NCBI GenBank assembly: GCA_017453305.1
Contig: JAFTKJ010000013.1
Location: 1-64,000 of the forward strand
Length of the DNA: 64,000 bases
Source: Clostridia bacterium
GTDB lineage: Bacteria > Bacillota > Clostridia > Oscillospirales > CAG-272
Direction of reading: 5' to 3'
Below the pieces are notes generated by a model that did not search any database, was not told the DNA's origin, and worked only from the letters and a program-made list of their open reading frames with translations. Both the position numbers and the translations under genes were made by a program. Every line of letters begins with the position of its first letter. Within the stretch, counting starts at the first letter, position 1. Shown one piece after another: positions 32,487 through 41,582 of this stretch.

Positions 32487-33656
32487 TCAGATCGTTCTTT
32501 CGGGCTTGCCATCAATCAGCACGTTCAAAAGCTCCCAATCTGTATTCAAAATTGCAAGGTTGGCTCTTTTTCCAACCTCAATGCTTCCGATCTCGCCATC
32601 CTCTCCAATGATTTTGGCAGGCGTCAGCGTTCCTGTTTTCACAGCATCCACCAAAGGAATACCGGCATCGATCAAATTCTTTACCATACGGCGCACAGGA
32701 GTAATGCTTCCCGCAAATTTTTCACCGTCCGCAGTGATTGCTACTCCGTCGCCGATCTTGACCAGCTGCGCGTTCTCATCAGCACCAAGCTTATACAGGC
32801 TTCCATCCTTTGGACATCCCGCACAGCGCAACGAATCCGAAACAACGGCAACTTTATCCGCTCCCTTTGCGCGAAGAATCATTTTTGCAAGCTGGGGCGG
32901 AATATGACGGTTGTCCGCGATCAATTCAACCGTCAGACGGTCATCGTTCAACGCATATTCGCGAAGACCTACGTTTCGGATTCCGTCCTTGAAACGAAGC
33001 TCACTCATAGCACAAAAATGATGCGTCAGATGAGAAAGCCCCGCATCGATCGCAGGGAGAAATTCGGGATAAATGCCGTCATCGTGCCCACCTGAAACGG
33101 TAATTCCGGCGTCACACAAGCGTTTTGTCATTTCCGCAGCCCCAGAAAGCTCGGGAGAGATCGTTACCGTTTTGATCAAGTCGGCATAGTCAGTCATATA
33201 GGAATAATCATCCCTATCGGGAACGGCAAGCTCCTCTTCCTTTTGCGCACCTCGGTTCCTCACGGAGAGATACGGTCCCTCCAGATGTACTCCCGCCACC
33301 ATTCGCACATTGGCAACAGCGGATCGCAAATACCCTCTTGTAAAATTCAGAAAACCTACGATGCTCTCCACAGGGGACGTGCATGAGGTAGGCACCACGG
33401 TGGTCGTTCCGTTGTCAAGATGAAATTGAAGCGCTTTTTCGAATGCATCCTCGGTGGAATCCATAAAATCCGCACCGTATCCGCCGTGCGTATGGATATC
33501 AACAAAGCCCGGTGTTACGTACGCACCGTTTGCATCCAGCATGGTATCGTCGTAAAGATCTTTTCCGATTTCTTGAATGATCCCATTTTGAACCAGAATA
33601 TCATACCCATCCAAAATTTGCGTTGGAGTCACAATTTTTCCGTTTTTAATAACCAT
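32487..33656 (-). CDS. nagA: N-acetylglucosamine-6-phosphate deacetylase, second copy
   Basis: 389 residues; the ATG at 33656 with GAGG upstream gives a normal NagA start (V-I-K-N-G-K-I-V). Motifs include G-F-V-D-I-H-T-H-G-G-Y-G, L-E-G-P-Y-L-S-V, S-G-G-H-D-D-G in place of V-G-H-S-x-A, H-H-F-C-A-M in place of H-L-F-N-A-M, and V-V-S-D-S. The metal-binding His residues are kept, but surrounding loops differ from the copy at 9930-11075, so the preferred amino sugar may differ. Confidence 0.85.
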   Translation of the reverse strand: MVIKNGKIVTPTQILDGYDILVQNGIIQEIGKDLYDDTMLDANGAYVTPGFVDIHTHGGYGADFMDSTEDAFEKALQFHLDNGTTTVVPTSCTSPVESIVGFLNFTRGYLRSAVANVRMVAGVHLEGPYLSVRNRGAQKEEELAVPDRDDYSYMTDYADLIKTVTISPELSGAAEMTKRLCDAGITVSGGHDDGIYPEFLPAIDAGLSHLTHHFCAMSELRFKDGIRNVGLREYALNDDRLTVELIADNRHIPPQLAKMILRAKGADKVAVVSDSLRCAGCPKDGSLYKLGADENAQLVKIGDGVAITADGEKFAGSITPVRRMVKNLIDAGIPLVDAVKTGTLTPAKIIGEDGEIGSIEVGKRANLAILNTDWELLNVLIDGKPERTI

Positions 33657-33664
33657 ACCAAACC

Positions 33665-34549
33665 TCACAGATTTTTTGCAATAGACATATTCAACTCGTA
33701 ATTTCGCGCCCCGATATGCTGACATTTGTATGCCGCAACCGCGCTTGCAAAGCGACACGAATCGGACAAACACATCCCTTCAAGATACGCGGCGATCAAC
33801 GCACCGTGAAAGGTATCCCCCGCACCGTTTGTGTCAATCGCATCAACGCGAATGCTATCGTAATGACGGATCGCGTTACCGTCACGGTAATACCCTCCGT
33901 TCGATCCGTCGGTAACGACGAGGATCTCGGGAGAATATAAGTCAGAGAGCGCTTCGGTCGCAGATCTTGCATCTTGTGTCTTGGTAACTGCCATTGCAAA
34001 CTCTGCCGAAGGAACCAAAATATCAACCAGGGGCAAAAGCTCCTCGATCCCCTCGTAAACCCCTCCTGCGTCCAGGCTGACCTTGACACCTCGCTCCTTG
34101 GCATATTTTGCCGCACGGATCGCACATTGCATGTAATTCCCGTCCAAATGAAGCAGATCTGCTGAGTCGAGCGGTGACAGATTGACCCATGAAGGATCGT
34201 CCGGAACTGTTCCCCGATCATAAAGGCAGGTGCGGCTCTGTGTTTCTTCCGACAGCAAAATATAAGAAACAAAGGAACTTTTTTCGGGAAGGATCGTGGC
34301 GTGATCGGTAGATACACCAAAGGCGCGCAGCTCGGAGAGAATTTGCTTTCCTTCCAAGTCATCCGCAAAGCCGCCAATGACTGCCGTTTCCACGCCAAGG
34401 CGACTCATCACCACCAAAGCATTGCTCACGGGACCGCCACCCGTTCGAACGATTTCCTCTGCCCGTGTTTTTTTGTCCTCCATTGGAAAACGCTGACAGC
34501 GGATCAGCGTATCCAATACGTTTGCGCCGAGACCTACAACCCTTTTCAT
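33665..34549 (-). CDS. PfkB-family carbohydrate kinase
   Basis: 294 residues; the ATG overlaps the stop of the aldolase gene (ATGA). The ribokinase-fold signatures are visible: T-G-G-G-P-V-S-N-A-L near the N-terminus and D-T-N-G-A-G-D-T-F-H-G-A-L near the C-terminus, whose Asp is the catalytic base. In IolC-like or tagatose/fructose kinases this fold phosphorylates the substrate of a following class II aldolase. That fits the adjacent gene at 34546-35373. Confidence 0.9.
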   Translation of the reverse strand: MKRVVGLGANVLDTLIRCQRFPMEDKKTRAEEIVRTGGGPVSNALVVMSRLGVETAVIGGFADDLEGKQILSELRAFGVSTDHATILPEKSSFVSYILLSEETQSRTCLYDRGTVPDDPSWVNLSPLDSADLLHLDGNYMQCAIRAAKYAKERGVKVSLDAGGVYEGIEELLPLVDILVPSAEFAMAVTKTQDARSATEALSDLYSPEILVVTDGSNGGYYRDGNAIRHYDSIRVDAIDTNGAGDTFHGALIAAYLEGMCLSDSCRFASAVAAYKCQHIGARNYELNMSIAKNL

Positions 34550-35373
34550 ACTCTTTCGTCCGCCCCGAGAAGTTTGATTTTGGATTCCGCGAACCGTTTC
34601 ACCGCCTCGATCGGCTCTTTCATGAAAAGGTCGATTGCATAGGTCTTTCGATCGACCTCAAACACAGCATCCAGGAAGGAGTAGCATACGTCGGTGCCGA
34701 AATTGATCTTGCGAATGCCATTCTTGACAGCAAGACGGATCTGGTCGTCCGGGACACCGCTACCGCCGTGAAGCACCAACGGAATTCCGATTGCCTCCTT
34801 GATTTCTTTAATTCTGTCGATGGCAAGAACGGGGGCCTGCTTGTATCTTCCGTGCGCAGTTCCAACTGCAACGGCGAGCGCGGAGACACCGGTTTTGTCC
34901 ACGTATTGCTTTGCTTCCTCCACCGTGGTATAATCGGTGGGGACGCCGTCCGCCGCCGAACCGATATGCCCGATCTCTCCTTCTACACCGATATTCATTG
35001 CGGAAAGGATCTTGACCGTCGCCGCGGTTTTTTCGATATTTTCTTCCAAGGGAAGTGTCGAAAAATCCACCATAATGCCGGTGGCTCCGTTTTTGAGCGC
35101 GATTGCCGCAGGCTCATATCCTGCTCCGTGGTCAAGATGCATACACACGGGAACACTCGCCTTCTCTGCTGCACGCAAAACGATGGGCGCGAGATAATCC
35201 GCAAAGCCCGTCGTGGCAAGTCTGGAATAAAACTGCAAAATGACAGGCGCGCGTAACTCCTCTGCCGCCTGTATAATTCCCATCACGGTTTCCATATTAT
35301 ACACGTTGAATGCCGGGACAGCATATCCGTTTTCGTCTGCATCCTTCAATATGGTTTGTAAATTTACTAACAT
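34546..35373 (-). CDS. Class II fructose/tagatose/deoxy-ketose-phosphate aldolase
   Basis: 275 residues, ATG at 35373 immediately after the Etf stop, with GAGGAG in the end of that gene. Motifs: Y-A-V-P-A-F-N-V, M-H-L-D-H-G-A (zinc ligand His and catalytic Asp), E-G-E-I-G-H-I-G, V-G-T-A-H-G and V-L-H-G-G-S-G-V. The length is that of the GatY/KbaY/IolJ/FbaA-short group. It cleaves a ketose bisphosphate to dihydroxyacetone phosphate and an aldehyde. Which ketose cannot be told. Confidence 0.9.
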   Translation of the reverse strand: MLVNLQTILKDADENGYAVPAFNVYNMETVMGIIQAAEELRAPVILQFYSRLATTGFADYLAPIVLRAAEKASVPVCMHLDHGAGYEPAAIALKNGATGIMVDFSTLPLEENIEKTAATVKILSAMNIGVEGEIGHIGSAADGVPTDYTTVEEAKQYVDKTGVSALAVAVGTAHGRYKQAPVLAIDRIKEIKEAIGIPLVLHGGSGVPDDQIRLAVKNGIRKINFGTDVCYSFLDAVFEVDRKTYAIDLFMKEPIEAVKRFAESKIKLLGADERV

Positions 35374-35374
35374 T

Positions 35375-36742
35375 TTATTTCTCCTCAAACAAGTTTTTTA
35401 TGTCACACACAATTCCGTAATCACTGTAATCAAAAATCCGCGCATCCTTGTCTGCGTTGATTGCAAGAACCGCTTGGGCTCCGGAAATAGCAGAGGTATG
35501 CTGAACCGCACCGGAAATACCGAACGCAACGTAAAGCTTTGGTGATACCGTCTTTCCCGTAACGCCCACCTGACACTGATACGGCAAAATTCCACCGTCG
35601 GCAACAGTGCGCGTGCAGGTCAAGCCCGCACCGTATTGAATGGCAAGAGCTTGAATTTGATCAAGGTAAGCAACCGCTCCCTTACCGACGGAAAAAATGA
35701 GCTCCTCACGCCCCATCTCCGTAGGACGAACGGTAGCAAACGCTACGTCCGACGCACTTACGATATCCGCAGTCACGTTTCCGCCGATTGCCGGTCGTGT
35801 CATCACAAACAAACCGTTCTCCTCGCGAAAGGAGATACAATCCGCGCACAGCCCCGCGCCCAATACCACCGCACTTTTGGCAGCAAGAATTCTGTATTCC
35901 TCGTTGGCTTCAAAAAGCACGGTTTTGGCATGCAAGGCGCGCAACTCATCCGAAAACGCCTCGGCACTTTTCCCATGCGCCTCCAACGGAATTACTGTTT
36001 TTGCATATTGCCGCGCAATATTGCCGATATTTCCAACGTAATAAATACACTCCGTTTGACAGGAAATCGGTTGAACGGCTGTGCTTGCTCTTTTTGCTAA
36101 CGCATTTTTGATCAATGCATCAAAATCGGTAGCATTGAAAAATTCGCATTTTCTTCTACCGATCGCACTCTCATAGGAACGTAAAACACGCGTAGGTGAT
36201 CCCTGCATACCGCACAGCGTTTCGTCAAGCGACAAATCTGCCTGACTCCATTTTTCCACCGTTCCGCGTGGAGAAAAAACGGATGGAAACCGAAGCGTCC
36301 TGATGCGCTCAAAGGTGAAAATCGTATCACTGTCGAGCAATGCCTTGGCTCCATTTCGCGTCCGAATGTTGCCTCTGTCAAACTCCATCACACCGGTGAC
36401 GATCCTCATTCCAAGCCGTTGCGCCAACATTGGCGGAACCTGGGCAGTATCTCCGTCCATGCTCTGTCGCCCCGCAAAGACAGCATCGGGCTTCAAGCGT
36501 TCAATTGCCTTGGCAAGAACGTAGCTGGTTGCCTGCGTGTCACCTCCTGCGTATGCAGGATCCGAGATCAAAATTGCGCGAACCCCCAGCCGTGCAATAT
36601 TTTTCAAGGGCTCCTCCACAGACGGCGGCGCCATGGAAATAACGGTGATTTCCCCACCGTACTCAAGTGCACACTCCAATGCCGCTCCGTCAAAGGGATT
36701 CAATTCTCCCCGAAAAAATTTAAGAAGTACTACAATCTTCAT
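35375..36742 (-). CDS. Fused electron transfer flavoprotein (EtfB-EtfA)
   Basis: 455 residues, ATG at 36742 one base after the kinase stop. Residues 1-210 are EtfB: M-K-I-V-V-L-L-K start, L-N-P-F-D-G-A-A-L-E and A-G-R-Q-S-M-D-G-D-T-A-Q-V, the nucleotide-binding loop. Residues 230-450 are EtfA: T-R-P-A-I-G-G-N-V, Q-V-G-V-T-G-K-T-V-S-P-K-L-Y-V-A and F-G-I-S-G-A-V-Q-H, the FAD domain. The two subunits together are usually about 580 residues, so both halves are trimmed; the EtfB start lacks a stretch before N-P-F-D. It should carry electrons to or from the FAD dehydrogenase at 40112-41536. Whether it bifurcates is unknown. Confidence 0.85.
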   Translation of the reverse strand: MKIVVLLKFFRGELNPFDGAALECALEYGGEITVISMAPPSVEEPLKNIARLGVRAILISDPAYAGGDTQATSYVLAKAIERLKPDAVFAGRQSMDGDTAQVPPMLAQRLGMRIVTGVMEFDRGNIRTRNGAKALLDSDTIFTFERIRTLRFPSVFSPRGTVEKWSQADLSLDETLCGMQGSPTRVLRSYESAIGRRKCEFFNATDFDALIKNALAKRASTAVQPISCQTECIYYVGNIGNIARQYAKTVIPLEAHGKSAEAFSDELRALHAKTVLFEANEEYRILAAKSAVVLGAGLCADCISFREENGLFVMTRPAIGGNVTADIVSASDVAFATVRPTEMGREELIFSVGKGAVAYLDQIQALAIQYGAGLTCTRTVADGGILPYQCQVGVTGKTVSPKLYVAFGISGAVQHTSAISGAQAVLAINADKDARIFDYSDYGIVCDIKNLFEEK

Positions 36743-36743
36743 T

Positions 36744-38198
36744 TCATTCATTTAACGTGGAAAGAAACTTTCCGATTTTTTTGTATTTTTCAAACTGCCG
36801 TCCGTATTGCTCGGTGTGCTCCTTGATCGGATGAATTTCATCGATGATTTTTTGCGTATGCGCAACGGCGTCTGCAAAACTTGTAAAATAACCGACAGCA
36901 ACACCCGCGCACATGCAAGAGCCGAGTGAGGAATCGTTTCTCTCGGTCAAAACGAGTGTGATTCCAAGCGCATCGGCAACGATCTGCCGCCACAATGCAC
37001 TTTTAGCGCCACCACCAATGATAAACGCACGCTCCCTAGGGCAAATTCCGCGTTCACTCATATAATTTTTACAGTCAAGAAGGCTCAATGCAACCCCTTC
37101 CATAACTGCTCTTGCAAAATGCGCCTTTGTATGCTGCGCGCCAAAGCCAATAAAGCTTGCTCGCATCGTAGGATCGGCATAAGGCGTCAGCTCTCCCATC
37201 AGATGCGGATTGTAGATCAATCCGTCACAGCCAATAGGAATCTCGCTTGCCATTCTATCAAAGTCCGAATAATCGCCGCCAAACGTATCCCTGAACCATC
37301 GCAAGGATGCGGCACACGCCTTGGTTGCCGCCCCGGGATAGGTAAGCCCATCCAGCAGATGCGAATAATTCACAACGTTACGGTCCGGATAAAAGCGATC
37401 CGAAATGACACAAATACGCCCTGCCGTAGCAAGCTTAATTGTGGCATCCCCTCGATGAATGGCTCCTGCAGCAAGGACCTCCATTGCGGTATCGGTTGCA
37501 CCACAAATCACCGGTGTTCCCACGCTCAGACCCGTGTCACGCGCTGCCGTCTTGCAAACCGTTCCTACGACGGAGAGCGGCTCCTTAATGCTTGGCATCA
37601 TGCTCCTTTTCAGCCCTGCCAAAGAAAGCAGTCCGTCATCCCAATCGCGCCGATCGTAATCAAAGAGCATACTTCCTTCCGCTTCAATGCGATCGGTCAC
37701 AAAGTCACCCGTGAATTTTCCACGCACGTAGTCCTTTGCAAACGTAACGCGTCTGACCTTTGCAAACACCTCCGGAAAGCAGTTCTTGATAAACATAATT
37801 TCGGGTAAGGACCAGATCGTATCGACCCGATGCTTACATTTTTCAAGAATCTCATCCGAAAAGTGTTCTTCAAGATACGCTTTTTCCGCAAGGCATCTGG
37901 TGTCCGTCCAATAAACGGATTTGCACACAGGCTCATCATCCTCACCAAGGAGGACCGCCGTGTGTGTTGCCGCATCAAAGCAAAGACAATCGATAAGAGT
38001 GGGAGAAATTCCGTCAAGCACCTGCCGTATATTTTTTACAGCTGCAAGATACCAATCGCGCGGATCCTGCTCGGCACGACCGCCGTCACCAAAATCGGTC
38101 GGATATTCGGACGTCGCGGTTTTTATCACCTTTCCGAATTGATCCATCAGGGTCGCCTTGCTTGAGCCCCCTCCGAAATCCACACCTAAAACGTACAT
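36744..38198 (-). CDS. FGGY-family carbohydrate kinase, second copy
   Basis: 484 residues, ATG at 38198 with AAGGAG upstream. ATP-site signature L-G-V-D-F-G-G-G-S-S-K-A-T-L, where one of the usual T-T/T-G residues is replaced by Gly-Ser-Ser. Near the C-terminus A-F-I-I-G-G-G-A-K-S-A-L-W-R-Q-I is the standard FGGY motif. It is distinct from the copy at 11078-12526. The substrate is unknown; the IolB-like isomerase upstream suggests a uronate or related keto-sugar. Confidence 0.85.
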   Translation of the reverse strand: MYVLGVDFGGGSSKATLMDQFGKVIKTATSEYPTDFGDGGRAEQDPRDWYLAAVKNIRQVLDGISPTLIDCLCFDAATHTAVLLGEDDEPVCKSVYWTDTRCLAEKAYLEEHFSDEILEKCKHRVDTIWSLPEIMFIKNCFPEVFAKVRRVTFAKDYVRGKFTGDFVTDRIEAEGSMLFDYDRRDWDDGLLSLAGLKRSMMPSIKEPLSVVGTVCKTAARDTGLSVGTPVICGATDTAMEVLAAGAIHRGDATIKLATAGRICVISDRFYPDRNVVNYSHLLDGLTYPGAATKACAASLRWFRDTFGGDYSDFDRMASEIPIGCDGLIYNPHLMGELTPYADPTMRASFIGFGAQHTKAHFARAVMEGVALSLLDCKNYMSERGICPRERAFIIGGGAKSALWRQIVADALGITLVLTERNDSSLGSCMCAGVAVGYFTSFADAVAHTQKIIDEIHPIKEHTEQYGRQFEKYKKIGKFLSTLNE

Positions 38199-38208
38199 CG
38201 TCTTCTCC

Positions 38209-39000
38209 TTATTTTGTAACTACCCATTTATGGCATTCCTCGGAGGAGCTCAAAAGTCCCCTCTCTTTTCCTGCCATGATCCAAAGACAATAGTTTTTGT
38301 ACCCGGGAGCAACCGTAAAGGGATGGTATCCCTTGGGGATCACAACAAAATCTCCGTTTTCCACCTTGTAAACCTCGTTGATATCCTTTTCCTCGGTATA
38401 CACTGCCTGAAAACCAAATCCCTGTGGCTTATCAAACTCGTAATAGTAGATCTCGTCCAAAGCCCCCTCACGCGGCAGATCGTCCACGTCGTGCTTGTGC
38501 GGAGGATAGCTTCCCCATTTTCCGTCCTCTACCCAAAATTCTCCAATATAAAGGTGATTTGCATTTCCTGTTTCGGGGAACGTAAAGGCAACCTCTCGAA
38601 CGAATGATCCCTTACCAAAGATCTTTTTGACAACCCCACTCTGCTTGATCTGATAAGGCGCATATTGCTTTTCGGCAGGTGCTTTACAAACGGCAATTTT
38701 TACCGTGCTTGTTGCACGAACGGTAAATGGCGTGTCCTTACCAATATAGACACTCTCGGCAGCACCATCAAACACAGTTTCACGGCAACCGACCTCGGCA
38801 AAGCAAAAGTTGTTTCCAAAAACCTCACATTTGCCGTAAAGCACGACCAGCACGAATTCCTTTCCCGACTCGTCGACCGTATACGTCTCGCCGGCATCCA
38901 GCTTCAGCATATCGCACTCCGCGTAAACGAGCGGAGAATTTCGAGCGGTGACAACTCTTTCGTATCCTTTTTTTTCGGTATAAGTCTTTTTGAGATCCAT
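38209..39000 (-). CDS. IolB/KduI-type isomerase (5-deoxy-glucuronate isomerase family)
   Basis: 263 residues, ATG at 39000. Double-cupin layout; the C-terminal cupin has S-Y-P-P-H-K-H-D, then D-E-I-Y-Y-Y-E-F and G-Y-H-P-F, giving the His/His/Glu/His metal site of the IolB family. In myo-inositol breakdown IolB turns 5-deoxy-glucuronate into a keto-acid that is then phosphorylated and cleaved by an aldolase. Kinase and class II aldolase genes follow in this operon, but no IolD is present. The true substrate may be another aldo-uronate. Confidence 0.85.
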   Translation of the reverse strand: MDLKKTYTEKKGYERVVTARNSPLVYAECDMLKLDAGETYTVDESGKEFVLVVLYGKCEVFGNNFCFAEVGCRETVFDGAAESVYIGKDTPFTVRATSTVKIAVCKAPAEKQYAPYQIKQSGVVKKIFGKGSFVREVAFTFPETGNANHLYIGEFWVEDGKWGSYPPHKHDVDDLPREGALDEIYYYEFDKPQGFGFQAVYTEEKDINEVYKVENGDFVVIPKGYHPFTVAPGYKNYCLWIMAGKERGLLSSSEECHKWVVTK

Positions 39001-39021
39001 AGCAACCTCCACTGATTTTAT

Positions 39022-40098
39022 TCAAATATTTTCAAGCAGCATTTCTTCCACGGAAAGAACGCGATATCCCTCGGGACAGGTCGCCTTCAGGCATACGTAT
39101 TCCGTAGGGCTTTCGGTGACCAGCGTTTTGCATTCCATGTTGCGAGCGTTTTCCCATCTGTTTGCTGCAACACTCCAAATTACTTCGGGCATATACTCCG
39201 CCATGATCAAATGTCCTGCAAGATTGGCTTCCTTTCCGCACAGGAGCATATCACGAGATACGCCCACCGCGGAAATGAGTTCTCTTGCGCTTACCGTGTC
39301 GTCCAAATCTCTTGCATATGCGAAATGATCCTGAAGAGTGTACTCGCAATTGCCTTTTTGGACAGTCAGGTTTTCATTTTTCAAAAGGGTGAGAAGGTAC
39401 TCGTTAAAGGAGATTAGCTCCGGAGTGATTTCAATTCCCCATTCCCGACACTCATGTCTTAAGAACGCAAGGTCTACCGGATCGTACACGATCACCGTTT
39501 TGTAGCGATTTACGTAAGAAGCAAAAGCAAGCGCGGCAGCGCGTGTTTCTTCTGCCTTACCAATCAGGAAATTCAAAGCGGCACCCGTATCCTGATTCCC
39601 CGAAAAAGCAGGGATAATATCGCCCTGCGAGAGGAGCGTAAGCGCGTTTTTGACACATTCGGGAGCCTTGATCATCGCATCCATTCCCGCAAGAAAGAAT
39701 ACGTTGCTGCCGTCACAGTAAATTTCCTCAAGCATTTCCGGAATCTTCTCTCCGTAAATGTTTCCACTCTGCACGTACTTTTCCAAAAGAACGCGGATGT
39801 AATCGGGCATCAAGCCCTCCGGTGCGAGCTCGGTCTTGAATTGCTGAATAAATACCTTGGGGTCAAATCCGGTGACACAATTGTTGGTGCAAGCGCCGCA
39901 CAGAGAGCATTCGTATAGGTTGTCTGCGATTTCCGCAAGATCGGTTGCACCGCGAACGACCATAGAAGCGCCGAATGCACGCGCTCTTGCCGTATTTCTC
40001 TCCAAGCCCGTTGCATTTCCAATCGGGCAAACGTGACGACACATCCAGCAAAATCTGCAGTTGTCGATGATATTTTTTGCATTTTCAGTAATATTCAT
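39022..40098 (-). CDS. Iron-sulfur subunit, GlcF/heterodisulfide-reductase-like
   Basis: 358 residues, ATG at 40098. Two 4Fe-4S binding patterns are near the start: C-R-F-C-W-M-C-R-H-V-C-P and C-S-L-C-G-A-C-T-N-N-C. The remainder corresponds to the two-lobed C-terminal region of GlcF-type proteins, but the usual paired Cys-Cys-Gly motifs are not evident and only scattered Cys remain. It lies 13 bases after the FAD oxidase gene and probably passes electrons between that enzyme and the fused Etf or another carrier. Confidence 0.8.
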   Translation of the reverse strand: MNITENAKNIIDNCRFCWMCRHVCPIGNATGLERNTARARAFGASMVVRGATDLAEIADNLYECSLCGACTNNCVTGFDPKVFIQQFKTELAPEGLMPDYIRVLLEKYVQSGNIYGEKIPEMLEEIYCDGSNVFFLAGMDAMIKAPECVKNALTLLSQGDIIPAFSGNQDTGAALNFLIGKAEETRAAALAFASYVNRYKTVIVYDPVDLAFLRHECREWGIEITPELISFNEYLLTLLKNENLTVQKGNCEYTLQDHFAYARDLDDTVSARELISAVGVSRDMLLCGKEANLAGHLIMAEYMPEVIWSVAANRWENARNMECKTLVTESPTEYVCLKATCPEGYRVLSVEEMLLENI

Positions 40099-40111
40099 AT
40101 TTTCCTCCACC

Positions 40112-41536
40112 TTACAGTCCAAGCTTGTACGGGTTCATGATCCCGTTGGGATCCAGCGTCTTTTTGAGTCCCTCAAATACCTGCATAGCAGAGCCGTACT
40201 GCTCCTTCATCATTCTGCCAAGCTTGATTCCCACACCGTGATGATCGTTGACAACACCTCCGTTTGCCAAAGCCGTGCGGATACCAAGCGTCCAGATCTC
40301 ATTGTGCAAACGCATCGCTTCAACGGGATCGGCGGGAACGTGCTCGCCGTCAATAATAAAGCGGTCGTACATCATAACGCCCCACTCATACCAATGTGAA
40401 AAATGTGCGATAAACTTGGCATAAGGATATTTGGTTTCAATTGCGTTCTTCATTGCCCAATAGATTTTTTCGATCTTGTCGTAGGGAGCGATCGTATCCA
40501 TCGTACCGAACATCTGCGGAATATCCATCATATGACCGGGATAGAAGAAGGTGATCTTTTCCTTCCACCATTTCTCACCGTATTCGCTTCCCAGATCCTC
40601 TGCACCGTATTTTGCAAAGGTTTCCAAAAGGATCTTTTCTTCAACGTCCACAAGCTCGCGAACGCCCTCGTAAGCCACGTTCATAAATGCACCGGGCTTT
40701 GATACACCGACGATCTTTTTGATCAGGCTTGCGGTTTCTGCCTCGTCGTACAAACGCATGACCGACGGTTTGAATTTTTGAAGGATCTCGCGCGAGGCTT
40801 GAAATGCGGAGGTCATATCCTTGAAAAGGAATCCGCGGAAGCGTCTTACCTCGGGTTGCTCATAAATACGGATCTGTGCCTTGGTAATGACACCGAGCGT
40901 TCCCTCCGAGCCGATGAATATCTGATTCAGATCAGGTCCTGCAGCATGCTTGGGAGTGGCAGAGGTATAAATGATATCTCCATTTGGAAGAACGACCTCC
41001 ATTTGAAGCACCATATCGTCAATTTTTCCGTACTTGGTAGAAACAACACCGATTCCTCTGTGTGCCAAGAACCCACCGACGGTGGAGCAAGTAAGCGAGG
41101 ACGGATAGTGCATCGTTGCATATCCCTTTTCGTTAGCAGCCCATTCGACGTGCTTATAGATCGCACCCGTTCCGCATTCAATATACATTCCCTCGGTGTT
41201 GACCTCGTAGATCCGATTCATGCGCTTTGTATCAAGAATGATGCCGCCTGCAACGGGAAGTGCTCCGCCTTGCGAGCCGGCGCCTCCTCCCCACGTGGTA
41301 ACGGGGATTTTGTAATAATTTGCAATTTTGAGAACCTTGGATGTTTCATTCGCATCTGCCGGGGAGACGATAAAGTCAGCCTCGGGCATTCTTCTGCCTC
41401 TGTCAACCCACATGCGGGACAGCCAGAAGAAATCGGCGCTGTGCGTTGCGCGGTCAATTTCCTTCACCGAGCAATTCTCCTTACCTACGGCATCCTCCAG
41501 CTCGGTCAAAATTTGTGTAAATAAAAAATCGTTCAT
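40112..41536 (-). CDS. FAD-linked oxidase, GlcD/D-lactate-dehydrogenase-like
   Basis: 474 residues, ATG at 41536 with GGAGG upstream. The PCMH-type FAD-binding domain is shown by V-T-T-W-G-G-G-A-G-S-Q-G-G, A-T-M-H-Y-P-S-S-L-T-C-S-T-V-G-G-F-L-A-H-R-G-I-G and G-S-E-G-T-L-G-V-I. The C-terminal cap has V-N-D-H-H-G-V-G and ends D-P-N-G-I-M-N-P-Y-K-L, the classic GlcD/DLD ending. It oxidises a 2-hydroxy acid. With iron-sulfur and Etf partners in the same operon it resembles Etf-dependent lactate dehydrogenases of anaerobes. The hydroxy acid is unknown. Confidence 0.9.
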   Translation of the reverse strand: MNDFLFTQILTELEDAVGKENCSVKEIDRATHSADFFWLSRMWVDRGRRMPEADFIVSPADANETSKVLKIANYYKIPVTTWGGGAGSQGGALPVAGGIILDTKRMNRIYEVNTEGMYIECGTGAIYKHVEWAANEKGYATMHYPSSLTCSTVGGFLAHRGIGVVSTKYGKIDDMVLQMEVVLPNGDIIYTSATPKHAAGPDLNQIFIGSEGTLGVITKAQIRIYEQPEVRRFRGFLFKDMTSAFQASREILQKFKPSVMRLYDEAETASLIKKIVGVSKPGAFMNVAYEGVRELVDVEEKILLETFAKYGAEDLGSEYGEKWWKEKITFFYPGHMMDIPQMFGTMDTIAPYDKIEKIYWAMKNAIETKYPYAKFIAHFSHWYEWGVMMYDRFIIDGEHVPADPVEAMRLHNEIWTLGIRTALANGGVVNDHHGVGIKLGRMMKEQYGSAMQVFEGLKKTLDPNGIMNPYKLGL

Positions 41537-41582
41537 TTGTACCTCCGCAAATTGTTTTTGAATATTTTTTATCATAGCTTAC

